From assembly GCF_001310225.1 (NCBI RefSeq), contig NZ_CP012898.1, positions 248,001-312,000 of the forward strand: DNA of 64,000 nt. The letters are read 5' to 3'. This DNA is from Pseudalgibacter alginicilyticus. Its GTDB lineage: Bacteria > Bacteroidota > Bacteroidia > Flavobacteriales > Flavobacteriaceae. This document shows positions 19,734-28,440 of the stretch, piece after piece (the first letter of the stretch is position 1; each line of letters starts with the position of its first letter). Under the pieces are notes generated by a model, which was not told where the DNA came from, searched no databases, and was given only the letters and a program-made list of their open reading frames with translations. Both the position numbers and the translations under genes were made by a program.

Positions 19734-20714
19734 ATGCAAATAAGAAAATCTATCATATACCTGCTTCTTTTTGTTATGGCTGATAGCTATAGTCAAGAGT
19801 TAAACTTACCTGTATTTACACAATACTTGGCAGATAATAACTTTGTAGTTTCCCCAACGTACGCTGGTATTGGAGACAATTTAAAAATACGAGCCAATGC
19901 ATTAACGCAGTGGGTAGGGATAAAAGACGCACCAGATAATCAATCTATTTATGGTGATGTTAGAATTGCTGATCGTAGTGGTGTTGGTTTATCATTTTAT
20001 AATGATAAAAATGGAAACACCATTCAAACAGGGGCTAAATTTTCTTTTGCCCACCATTTAATTTTGGATTATTACTCCAAGCAGTATTTATCTTTGGGGT
20101 TGTCTTATAATATTAATAACTTTAGAGTAGATACTAATAATTTTACTAATGGGGATAGCTCACCAATAAGTAATTCATACATAACGGATGATAGAAGGAC
20201 ATCTAATAACAATTTTGATGTTGGTGTGTTGTATAGGTTTAAAGGTTTTTTTGCAAGTTTTAATGCTAATAATATTTTAAATAAAAACATTGATGAGGAT
20301 ATTAGAAGAGCCGAACCTAATTTGATTTTGAATTATCAATTGTATTCTGGTTATACTTTTAGAGGACCTAAGAAAAGCGGTTTGGAATTTGAACCTTCAG
20401 TTTTCTATCAAATGTTTAGTAGTGATAACCGTTCTAGTACTGATGTTAATTTTAAATTTAGAAAATTTGATAGAAAAGAAGATTATTTTTGGGCAGGGAT
20501 ATCCTATCGTTTTTTAAATGATCAATTTTTAAAGCCTTTGAATATAGGGCCTATGGTAGGATTTCAAAAATCTATTTTTTATTTTGGATATGCTTACCAA
20601 GTCACTACAAATGAATTGTCTGGGTATAATTCAGGAACACACGTTGTTACTATAGGATTAAACTTTTTACAAGGAATCAGTAACTGTCCATGTACTCAGA
20701 GTCCAATACATTAG
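19734..20714 (+). CDS. PorP/SprF-family T9SS partner protein
   Basis: This 326-residue protein starts at the ATG at 19734, which begins a signal peptide (MQIRKSIIYLLLFVMADSYSQ). A longer frame back to 19647 overlaps the end of the adhesin gene and is rejected. The mature sequence has the family pattern (LPVFTQYLADNNFVVSPTYAGIG, ALTQWVGIKDAP, GVGLSFYNDKNG, QYLSLGLSYNINNF). It ends with the usual outer-membrane strand and a short NCPCTQSP tail. It is normal in length for SprF, in contrast to the 820-residue relative at 6171. Gene order 'SprB-like adhesin then SprF' is the classical arrangement, and the protein is inferred to be needed for secretion or anchoring of the adhesin just upstream. Confidence 0.92.
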   Translation: MQIRKSIIYLLLFVMADSYSQELNLPVFTQYLADNNFVVSPTYAGIGDNLKIRANALTQWVGIKDAPDNQSIYGDVRIADRSGVGLSFYNDKNGNTIQTGAKFSFAHHLILDYYSKQYLSLGLSYNINNFRVDTNNFTNGDSSPISNSYITDDRRTSNNNFDVGVLYRFKGFFASFNANNILNKNIDEDIRRAEPNLILNYQLYSGYTFRGPKKSGLEFEPSVFYQMFSSDNRSSTDVNFKFRKFDRKEDYFWAGISYRFLNDQFLKPLNIGPMVGFQKSIFYFGYAYQVTTNELSGYNSGTHVVTIGLNFLQGISNCPCTQSPIH

Positions 20715-20751
20715 TGATTGCTCTTTTTTAATTACTTTTTTTCAAGATATT

Positions 20752-20789
20752 AAAATCATCTTTTTATTTTTAATTAGATGATTTTTTTT
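20752..20789 (+). terminator. rho-independent terminator after the SprB/SprF-like pair
   Basis: AAATCATCT (20753-20761) pairs with AGATGATTT (20776-20784), followed by an eight-T run. It ends the gliding and surface block. Confidence 0.85.
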
Positions 20790-20836
20790 ATACATAAATC
20801 AATCATTTTTTTATCAAGTCTATTTTAATTTTTTAT

Positions 20837-20971
20837 AGTAAAAAAGAAGAACTATCCATCTTTTCTTGGAAAGAAACTTGGTACAATAAAAGAAGAATTC
20901 ACTCTACTTTGGGGTATAAAACTATTAACGAATTTGAAACAGAAATGTATAACCAAAATGTAGCTGCTTAA
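20837..20971 (+). pseudogene. C-terminal remnant of an IS3-family transposase (orfB)
   Basis: A 44-codon open stretch ending at a TAA (20969-20971) reads KETWYNKRRIHSTLGYKTI then NEFETEMYNQNVAA. This is the typical end of IS3/IS150-group orfB transposases (WYN..R.HSTLGY.tP.eFE). The DDE catalytic part, orfA and the left end are missing, so the element is dead. The following bases (about 20972-21010, containing TTGTCCAACTTTTTGTTGCA) look like the former right end. Its sequence differs from the IS3 element at 58318-59646. The rest of 20715-21234 is AT-rich and shows no gene. Confidence 0.8.
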
Positions 20972-21234
20972 ATCTCGCAATTAATTGTCCAACTTTTTGT
21001 TGCAAGCCCAGTGTTTTTAAGCCTACTTTTTACTACATAAACCTAAGTGAGTTCATTTAACATTTTTTTAAGGAAATTTAGCAGATTATATAGATATTTT
21101 AGTGAAAATAAACAAATAGAGCATGTATTTGATTAATTTGAGCATATAATTAAAATTCTATTTAATGAATTTTGCCAATCAAAATTATTAAACTTATAAG
21201 TTACATGCAGGTAATTACTGTATGATTTTTATTT

Positions 21235-24200
21235 ATGAAATTAACAGTATCTATAGCTAGCATTTTCACTTTGATTTTATTATCACTCATTGTATTTCCT
21301 TTAAATCCTGAAGGACGTAATGATATTGTTTTGTTTTTTGGAAATTTTCATCCATTAATTCTTCATATACCTATAGGAGCATTAATAGGTGTACTTGTTT
21401 TAGAATTAGTAAATCTTATAAAGCCACAATTAAATTTAGACAACGGAAGTAAAATATTGCTCTGGTTTACGGCTATTAGTGTTGTGCCTGCAGTCGTTTT
21501 TGGTTTTTTTCTTGCTTCAAGTGGAGGTTATAATGAAGAGGTGTTATCATTTCATAAATGGTTGGGGTTGGCTACAGCATTGTTATGCATTTGGTTATTG
21601 GTGTTTCGGTTATGGGCTTATACACAATCAACAAAACAGATTAAAGTCTATCAATTTTTATTATTAATAAATGTTATTTTACTTTCATTTGCAGGTCATT
21701 ACGGTGGGTCTTTAACCCATGGTTCAAATTATTTAACAAAAGACATGCCTTTAGGTATGAAATCTTTTTTGGGAGTTGAAGCCACAGAAGCAGAACGTAT
21801 GGTGTCTTCAATTAAAGAACAATCAGCAGAAGGTGCTATATCTCAACTTGCCTTAACTTTTGCAGATACCATTCAACCATTAATGACTAAATATTGTTTT
21901 GATTGCCATAATGCAAACAAACAAAAAGGCGATATCCGATTAGATATTTTAGGTTGGGATATGAAAAAGGTAGAGCATGTTAAGCATTGGCGAATTGCAT
22001 TAGATGAGGTTGTAAACAGAAATATGCCTCCTGAAGATGAAAAACAGTTAACAGAAGTAGAAAGGAAAAACATTATAGATTGGATTACAAATTCTTTAAA
22101 TGAAATTAGTCCAGAAATTAAAGATCAAGAAATTAAGCTCGCAGAAGAAGAAAAAGCTAAGGAAGAAGAGGCATTAACCATGGTATTGCCTAAATTAGAT
22201 CCAAACGTTAAAATGCCTACCCAGGCTTTAAAGTATGTTAATGACGTTCAGCCTATATTGCAAAAATACTGTTATGAATGTCATGGGTCAAGCAAACAAA
22301 AAGGAAACATCCGCTTAGATATTTTAAATTGGGATATGGTACATGGTGGAGATGCAGAAAAATGGTACTCAGCTCTTGATGAAATTAATGCAGGACAAAT
22401 GCCCCCAAAGAAACAGCCACAATTAACAACTGAAGAACGAAGAATGGTAGTAGATTGGGTAACAAATTCTTTAAACCTTGCCGCAGATGTTAAAAGTGCC
22501 ACTAATAAAGAAGTAACAAGAAGGCTTACTAAATCTCAATACACAAATTCATTGAATCAATTATTAGACTTGCCAATAAATTTTGGAAATGTGTTACCTG
22601 ATGATGGCAAGTCAAAAATGGGCTTTACTAATAATGGTGACATTCTCCAAATATCTTCATTGCACATTGATTATTATCAAAAAATAGCACGTGAAGCTTT
22701 AAATGAAGCGATAGTAACAGGAAAAAAGCCTGAAACAAAAAAATATAAAATCACATTTGGTGCTGGTATTGGAGAAGGAAAAGAAGCAGCTGAGTATGGA
22801 GGTTATCAATCGGCAGCTGTTAAAAAAGAAGATTTTACAGTTGATGTTCTAAGTGAACAAGGAGAAAACATAGATGTAGACGATACCATAAAAAAGTTAA
22901 TAGGTGTTGATATGAGAGGTTCTGCAAGTGATAGATATAGTATTGAAAAAAATGGTCTTGTTTTGTATTCGGCATTACCACATAAAGATGTGCCTCCAAA
23001 GTCATGGCAAGGACCATCTCCAAATGCTAAGGTTTTAATTAAAAATAATTACCCTAAATCAGGAAATTTTGTTTTAAGAGTTGAAGCATCAAAAGGAAAT
23101 GCAATTACATTAAAAGAAGGACTTATTGAATTACGAGAAAACAAGCCAGCCATTCTGTCTTCTGAAACCATACATTTACTAGCTTCAGATGCTACACAAC
23201 TTACTAATCTTTTACTCAAAGATAATGTGTCATTAGTGCCGTCTCAAATTGATGCATTTACTTCTGCTCGCTATAAATTAACAATTCCTTCTGATGGATT
23301 TTATCAAGTAGATTTTGTTCATCCTTTTGTAGCTATGGAAAATATGCCTTCTTTTTTATTAGAAATAGGAACTTTTAATAAAATTCAAGAGCGTTTAAAA
23401 TTTTCTAAAGAGCAGGAAAATGAACAACAGATAGTCACTCCTGTGACTTTAGCATACTTAAAAAAGGGAGATTATAAATTACGAATAGGGGGTGATTTTT
23501 TTGTTGGTTTTAGTGAAATTAGAATTACACCATTAGATGAAGATAGTGAATTAACTAAAATTCTGAAATCGGAAGCAGCAAAAAATCAAGAGAAATATGA
23601 AGATTTAATTCCATCAATAAAGACTTTTATAGGAACCCGAACAGATGATGGCATGGATTATAGTACGTTTGGGCCAACAAAAGAAGTTACTTCAGATGTA
23701 GGCGATTTTAAAACATTTGAATTTACAGGTCGTTTAGAAAATTTGCCAGTTCCTGTTTTTGACCCTGTTGAAACAGAAATTTTTGCAAATACCATGATTG
23801 TTGGTCTTTGGAACAATCATTTAGTCAAAAACAAAGGAGAAAATGGACCTGCGTTATTAGTAAAATCTATAGAGCTTGAAGCTCCTTACCATCCTGTTTG
23901 GCCTCCAAAAAGTCACACAACTATATTTTTTGATTCTCCAAATAAACAAAATTATGAGATTTATACAGCTGAAGTTTTAAAGTCGTTTATGGAAAAAGCT
24001 TTCAGACGTCCGTTAATAGAAGGGGAGTTAGAGCGTTATATGGAGTTTTGGAAATCTACAAAAGACAACTTTAATAGTTATGAAGATAGTGTTAAAGAAG
24101 TTTTAGTTGCAATTTTGTGTTCACCTAATTTTTTATATTTATTGGAGTCGGATAATTCTAAAGAAAAAAAATCCAATGATCAATATTTGTTAGCTTCCAA

Positions 24201-25212
24201 AATGGCCTATTTTTTATGGAATTCGCCACCAGATGATACTTTAATAGAACTAGCGGAAAAGGGAGTATTGAATAAAGAGTTATCAAACGAAGTTTCTAGG
24301 ATGATAAAAAGTCCTAAAATATTAAAAATGATTGAAGCTTTTGCTTACGAATGGTTGCGTATTGATAGGTTAAATGGCATGAGTGCCAATATGAATATGT
24401 ATCCGGATTTTACACGATTTGTAAAGCAAGATATGGCTAAAGAGACCTATAATTTTATTTATTATGTTTTAGATGAAAATAAAAGTATTTTAAACTTTAT
24501 TGATTCAGATTTTGCAATGTTAAATCAAAATTTAGCAGAGTTTTATGGGATTGATGGCGTTATTGGAAATAATTTCAGGCCTGTAAGTATTCCAAGAGAG
24601 AAAAATAGAGGAGGCTTATTGTCACAAGGAGCTTTTTTAACAGGGCATTCAGATGGTGTTCATGCGCATCCCATTAAACGTGCTGTTTGGTTAAAAGAGA
24701 AAATATTAGGAGATACACCGCCACCGCCACCACCAAATGTTCCAGAGCTGGATCCTGAAACTCCTGGTTTTGAAAACCTAACATTAAAAGAGCAATTAGA
24801 ATTACATAGAAATAAAGCGTCTTGTATTGATTGTCATTTAAAAATAGATCCTTATGGTGTTGTTTTTGAAAATTATGATGCAGTAGGTAGATTTCACGAA
24901 AAGTTTAAAGGCAGTCTTATTGATTCCAAATCAATACTGCCAGATGGAACAGAAGTAGAAGGTATTAAAGGGATAAAAGAATATATATTAACAAAAAAGA
25001 AAGATGCTTTTACAAAATCACTTGTAGAACATTTATTTGCTTATGCTTTAGGGCGTGATGTTAGTTTTTCTGATGAAAAAGAACTGAATACTATTGTAGA
25101 AAAAGTGAAGGCAAAGGATTTTAAATTTCAGTCGGTTATTGAGGAAATTATACTTAGTGAATCTTTTTCAAAACATACCAATAAAGTTGATAATAGATTA
25201 GCAAAAAACTAA
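21235..25212 (+). CDS. membrane-anchored tri-haem DUF1587/1592/1588/1585 protein with two PSCyt1 domains
   Basis: This 1,325-residue protein has four to five N-terminal membrane segments (residues about 5-165; FHPLILHIPIGALIGVLVLE resembles DUF2231). Two tandem planctomycete-type cytochrome c (PSCyt1) domains follow, with haem motifs CFDCH (about 221) and CYECH (about 346), each with QKG(D/N)IRLD and a MPP ligand region. Then come DUF1587 (RRLTKSQYTNSLNQLL), a long beta-rich middle, and DUF1595/DUF1592 (FRRPLIEGELERY, SPNFLYLLE). DUF1588 carries a third haem motif CIDCH (about 1197) and is followed by DUF1585 (LVEHLFAYALGRDVSF). These domains occur together in Planctomycetes and Bacteroidota. 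A redox role in the periplasm is inferred, and the substrate is unknown. It forms an operon with the DUF1552 gene, 4 bases downstream. Confidence 0.9.
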   Translation: MKLTVSIASIFTLILLSLIVFPLNPEGRNDIVLFFGNFHPLILHIPIGALIGVLVLELVNLIKPQLNLDNGSKILLWFTAISVVPAVVFGFFLASSGGYNEEVLSFHKWLGLATALLCIWLLVFRLWAYTQSTKQIKVYQFLLLINVILLSFAGHYGGSLTHGSNYLTKDMPLGMKSFLGVEATEAERMVSSIKEQSAEGAISQLALTFADTIQPLMTKYCFDCHNANKQKGDIRLDILGWDMKKVEHVKHWRIALDEVVNRNMPPEDEKQLTEVERKNIIDWITNSLNEISPEIKDQEIKLAEEEKAKEEEALTMVLPKLDPNVKMPTQALKYVNDVQPILQKYCYECHGSSKQKGNIRLDILNWDMVHGGDAEKWYSALDEINAGQMPPKKQPQLTTEERRMVVDWVTNSLNLAADVKSATNKEVTRRLTKSQYTNSLNQLLDLPINFGNVLPDDGKSKMGFTNNGDILQISSLHIDYYQKIAREALNEAIVTGKKPETKKYKITFGAGIGEGKEAAEYGGYQSAAVKKEDFTVDVLSEQGENIDVDDTIKKLIGVDMRGSASDRYSIEKNGLVLYSALPHKDVPPKSWQGPSPNAKVLIKNNYPKSGNFVLRVEASKGNAITLKEGLIELRENKPAILSSETIHLLASDATQLTNLLLKDNVSLVPSQIDAFTSARYKLTIPSDGFYQVDFVHPFVAMENMPSFLLEIGTFNKIQERLKFSKEQENEQQIVTPVTLAYLKKGDYKLRIGGDFFVGFSEIRITPLDEDSELTKILKSEAAKNQEKYEDLIPSIKTFIGTRTDDGMDYSTFGPTKEVTSDVGDFKTFEFTGRLENLPVPVFDPVETEIFANTMIVGLWNNHLVKNKGENGPALLVKSIELEAPYHPVWPPKSHTTIFFDSPNKQNYEIYTAEVLKSFMEKAFRRPLIEGELERYMEFWKSTKDNFNSYEDSVKEVLVAILCSPNFLYLLESDNSKEKKSNDQYLLASKMAYFLWNSPPDDTLIELAEKGVLNKELSNEVSRMIKSPKILKMIEAFAYEWLRIDRLNGMSANMNMYPDFTRFVKQDMAKETYNFIYYVLDENKSILNFIDSDFAMLNQNLAEFYGIDGVIGNNFRPVSIPREKNRGGLLSQGAFLTGHSDGVHAHPIKRAVWLKEKILGDTPPPPPPNVPELDPETPGFENLTLKEQLELHRNKASCIDCHLKIDPYGVVFENYDAVGRFHEKFKGSLIDSKSILPDGTEVEGIKGIKEYILTKKKDAFTKSLVEHLFAYALGRDVSFSDEKELNTIVEKVKAKDFKFQSVIEEIILSESFSKHTNKVDNRLAKN

Positions 25213-25216
25213 CATT

Positions 25217-26566
25217 ATGAGTAGAAAATCATGGCATTTAAATCGTAGAAGTTTTATTAAAGGTGTAGGTGCAGCCTGCATGCTTCCATATTTAGAATGT
25301 ATGGGAATGGGGACACTTACTAATTTTTATGAACCTTTTGCACCAAAGCGGCTTTGTTTCTTATCTTTTCCAAACGGTGTTAGTATGTCTGAAGGTGAAA
25401 ATTCCAAACATAAGGAATGGAATTGGTTTCCTCATAAAACGGGAACAGGTTATGAGCTAACAAATTCATTATCGCCCTTAGAGCCTTATAGAAAAAATAT
25501 GTCCATATTAGGTGGGTTGAGTCACCCCAATAGTAGGAATGTGTTAGGTCATATGGCTGGAGACACATTTTTAACGGGAGGAGATTTACGTGGGGATAAG
25601 TATTTAAATACAATCTCTATTGATCAAATTGCAGCCCAAAAACTTAATAAATACACAAGAATTCCTTCTTTAATACTTTCTACAGATGGAGGTGTGGGGT
25701 ATAAATCTAGGACTTCAACTTTATCGTTTGATGCCCAAGGAAAAGCCATTCCAGCAGAGCATCGTCAGCGTGAAATATTTGAACGTTATTTTTCACCAAC
25801 TGGAGGTTCAACTTCTATAGAACGTCGTAAAAGTTTACAACAAGATAAAAAAATTGTTGATTTGGTACTGGAGGATAGCAAACGTTTAAAAAAGCGATTA
25901 GGGGCTAATGATAAGTCTAAATTGGATGAATACATGTCATCTTTAAATAGAGTGGAAGAGCAAGTAAAACGCAATGAAAAATGGCTGGATGTTCCCATGA
26001 AAGAATTTGATGCATCTCATATAAATTTAAATGTTGACGCTACAGTAGATCCTGAATCATATTTACGCTCTACCATGGATTTAATGATTCTTGCTTTTCA
26101 GACAGATTTAACTCGTGTAGCAACTTACATGATGGCCCGTGAAGACGGTATGGGCTTTGGTGATGCCTTTCCAAAATTAGCTTTAAATTTAGGAGGACAC
26201 CATAGTATGACACATGATAGAAAATCGGGGTATCAAGAGCGTTTAGGGAAATATGACCAATGGTTGTCTAAGCAATTTGCTTACTTCATAGATCGTATGG
26301 AAAATACTTTTGATGAGCATGGTTCGTTATTAGACAATACCTTAATATTATATGGGAGCCCATGTAGTTCAACACATAACGCTAACAACTGCCCGTTGAT
26401 TCTTGCTGGAGGTTCCAAGTTAGGAGTAAAGCATGGTTCCTATGAAACATTTGATGCTAAAAAAATACATCTATCCAATTTATTTGTAAGTATGTTAAAT
26501 GCGGTAGGCATAGAAACTGAAAGTTTTGCAGACAGTACAGGTCGTTTACCATCTATAATTACATAA
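25217..26566 (+). CDS. DUF1552 family Tat-exported protein
   Basis: This 449-residue protein begins with a twin-arginine-type leader (LNRRSFIKGVGAACMLPYLE, arginines 10 and 11), so it is probably exported folded. The body matches the DUF1552 family (FLSFPNGVSM, LGGLSHPN, HMAGDTFLTG, SIDQIAAQKL, LGGHHSMTHD), which is related to the alkaline phosphatase/sulfatase-like DUF1501 proteins. DUF1552 and DUF1592 genes are habitually adjacent. The 4-base gap to the tri-haem gene implies one operon and a joint periplasmic function. The enzymatic reaction is not established. A terminator follows. Confidence 0.9.
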   Translation: MSRKSWHLNRRSFIKGVGAACMLPYLECMGMGTLTNFYEPFAPKRLCFLSFPNGVSMSEGENSKHKEWNWFPHKTGTGYELTNSLSPLEPYRKNMSILGGLSHPNSRNVLGHMAGDTFLTGGDLRGDKYLNTISIDQIAAQKLNKYTRIPSLILSTDGGVGYKSRTSTLSFDAQGKAIPAEHRQREIFERYFSPTGGSTSIERRKSLQQDKKIVDLVLEDSKRLKKRLGANDKSKLDEYMSSLNRVEEQVKRNEKWLDVPMKEFDASHINLNVDATVDPESYLRSTMDLMILAFQTDLTRVATYMMAREDGMGFGDAFPKLALNLGGHHSMTHDRKSGYQERLGKYDQWLSKQFAYFIDRMENTFDEHGSLLDNTLILYGSPCSSTHNANNCPLILAGGSKLGVKHGSYETFDAKKIHLSNLFVSMLNAVGIETESFADSTGRLPSIIT

Positions 26567-26598
26567 TTATTTTGATTTATTAGTTATGTTTAAATATT

Positions 26599-26632
26599 CC
26601 GCAGATTTATAAAAATCGCGGTTATTTTTTTT
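26599..26632 (+). terminator. rho-independent terminator after the DUF1592/DUF1552 operon
   Basis: CCGC-A-GATTT pairs with AAATC-GCGG (one bulged A) around ATAA, followed by a T-rich run. The sugar permease downstream is therefore likely to have its own promoter. Confidence 0.75.
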
Positions 26633-26682
26633 ATTAAAAACTAAAGAGGAATAAGCACTATAAAACCAACTAAAATAAATTT

Positions 26683-28014
26683 ATGAGTAACCAAAAAAGA
26701 GTTCCAATTGTAAGCAAGGATTTGTTTTTCCCTTTTATTATTATAACATCATTATTTGCTTTATGGGGTATAGCTAACGACCTCACAAACCCAATGGTTT
26801 CAGCATTTAAAAAAGTAATGCCTGAACTTACCAATATTCAAGCCTCTTTAGTTCAGTTTGCCTTTTATTTTGGATATTTCTTTATGGCATTACCCGCAGC
26901 ATTATTTATTAGAAAATTCACCTATAAATCGGGTATTCTTTTAGGTTTAACACTTTATGCTATTGGTGCGTTTATGTTTTATCCTGCAGCGGCATATGAA
27001 GATTATAACTTCTTTTTAATATCCTTGTGGGTTATTACTTGTGGCCTTGCTTTTTTAGAAACTACAGCAAACCCATTAGTTTTAGCTTTGGGAGCTAAAG
27101 AAACAGCTACGCAACGATTAAATTTAGCCCAAGCATTTAATCCTGTAGGTTCCTTAACAGGTATGATTATAGCTCAGGTATTTGTTATCAGTGCCTTGCG
27201 GTCTGATGATTATACTGTGGAAGCATACAATGCTTTAGCTTCGAATGAATTGGCTGCTATTAGAGAGAATGATTTAGGTGTTATTAGTGTGCCTTATATT
27301 AGCTTAGGGGTATTGGTTTTGGTAATTATGACTGTCATATTTTTTACAAAAATTCCCAAAACACCAGTTGAAGAAAAAATGAGTTTATCTGCTTCATTCA
27401 AAAAATTATTTGCTAATAAAACCTACTTAGGAGGTGTTTTAGCGCAAGCAGCTTGTGTGGGGTCTCAAATTATGTGTTGGACTTATATTTTTCAATATGT
27501 TGATAATTTAAATGAAGTCACAGGTATGAGTTTAACCGCAACAAACTATAATATTGCTGCCATGATTTTATTTTTAAGTGGAAGATGGATTGGAACAGGT
27601 TTAATGAGACGTTTAAATCCTTCAAAAGTATTGATGATATTTGGAACAGGTGGTGCTCTTTGTGCTATTGGAGCTATTACATTACCAGGTATGACAGGAT
27701 TAATATCTTTGGTTGGTATTTCTATTTTTATGTCTATTATGTTTCCAACCATATATGGTATCGCATTAAATAATATGGGAGACGAAGCAAAAATAGGATC
27801 TGCAGGTTTGGTCATGGCTATTGTGGGTGGTGCCTTTTTACCAGTTGTTCAAGGTGCTATTTTGGACATGGGAGGTGATGGTTTTGCCGACGTGAAATTT
27901 TTAGGATATATTCCTGAAATTAACTTTTCATTTATACTTCCAGCTTTATGTTTGGCTATAGTTGCGTTATATGGTTATACAACGCTTATTAAAAGTAAGG
28001 TGGCTATAAGTTAA
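26683..28014 (+). CDS. FucP-type sugar MFS transporter
   Basis: This 443-residue protein has about 12 membrane segments. It carries marks of the FucP (L-fucose:proton symporter; glucose/galactose transporter) branch of the major facilitator superfamily: FALWGIANDLTNPMVSAFKK near the N-terminus, QFAFYFGYFFMALPAAL, and LETTANPLVLALG followed by RLNLAQAFNPVGSLTG. The length is normal for the family. It probably imports a hexose or deoxyhexose across the inner membrane. It lies just downstream of the DUF1592/DUF1552 pair, which hints that the haem proteins act on the same sugar-derived compound, but the terminator between them argues against one transcript. Confidence 0.92.
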   Translation: MSNQKRVPIVSKDLFFPFIIITSLFALWGIANDLTNPMVSAFKKVMPELTNIQASLVQFAFYFGYFFMALPAALFIRKFTYKSGILLGLTLYAIGAFMFYPAAAYEDYNFFLISLWVITCGLAFLETTANPLVLALGAKETATQRLNLAQAFNPVGSLTGMIIAQVFVISALRSDDYTVEAYNALASNELAAIRENDLGVISVPYISLGVLVLVIMTVIFFTKIPKTPVEEKMSLSASFKKLFANKTYLGGVLAQAACVGSQIMCWTYIFQYVDNLNEVTGMSLTATNYNIAAMILFLSGRWIGTGLMRRLNPSKVLMIFGTGGALCAIGAITLPGMTGLISLVGISIFMSIMFPTIYGIALNNMGDEAKIGSAGLVMAIVGGAFLPVVQGAILDMGGDGFADVKFLGYIPEINFSFILPALCLAIVALYGYTTLIKSKVAIS

Positions 28015-28440
28015 ATGTTTTTCCTTGTTTTTAATACATAATCAGATTCATTTTAAACAAAAAACTAAATGACTTGTGAGAGAAATTGTAAGTATTTCTG
28101 TTCCCTTAGAACTCAGAAGGCAACAGAGTTTAATAATAGTTCTGTATTTAGTACGTTGTTTAGGCATAAATTTTGAGTCAAAGGCATATAATGACAATTA
28201 GTGTTATCATTAAATAAATTAGTTATAACCCCCTAGAAGTATAAAATGTTTATTAGCATTGGATGAATAAATTGTAACATTATAATATTCATAAATAATA
28301 TCAACTATTTAATAGATAAAAACGACTTATAATACACCAGTTACTCTGTGTGTTATAAAACAGCCTTTATTTTTTCAAACAAAAATAGCGTGTAATTAAA
28401 TTTGTCTTCTTAAATTGCCATAAAGATAAATCCTACTTTT
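28015..28440 (+). other. 426-bp intergenic region with an inverted repeat and a possible promoter
   Basis: No gene is seen. An 11-bp inverted repeat, TTATAATACAC (28327-28337) and GTGTGTTATAA (28348-28358), with one G:T pair and a 10-base loop, could be an operator or RNA hairpin. TAAATTTG at 28397-28404 matches the -7 consensus and lies 37 bases before the ATG of the membrane PAS sensor, but no good -33 box precedes it. Confidence 0.4.
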
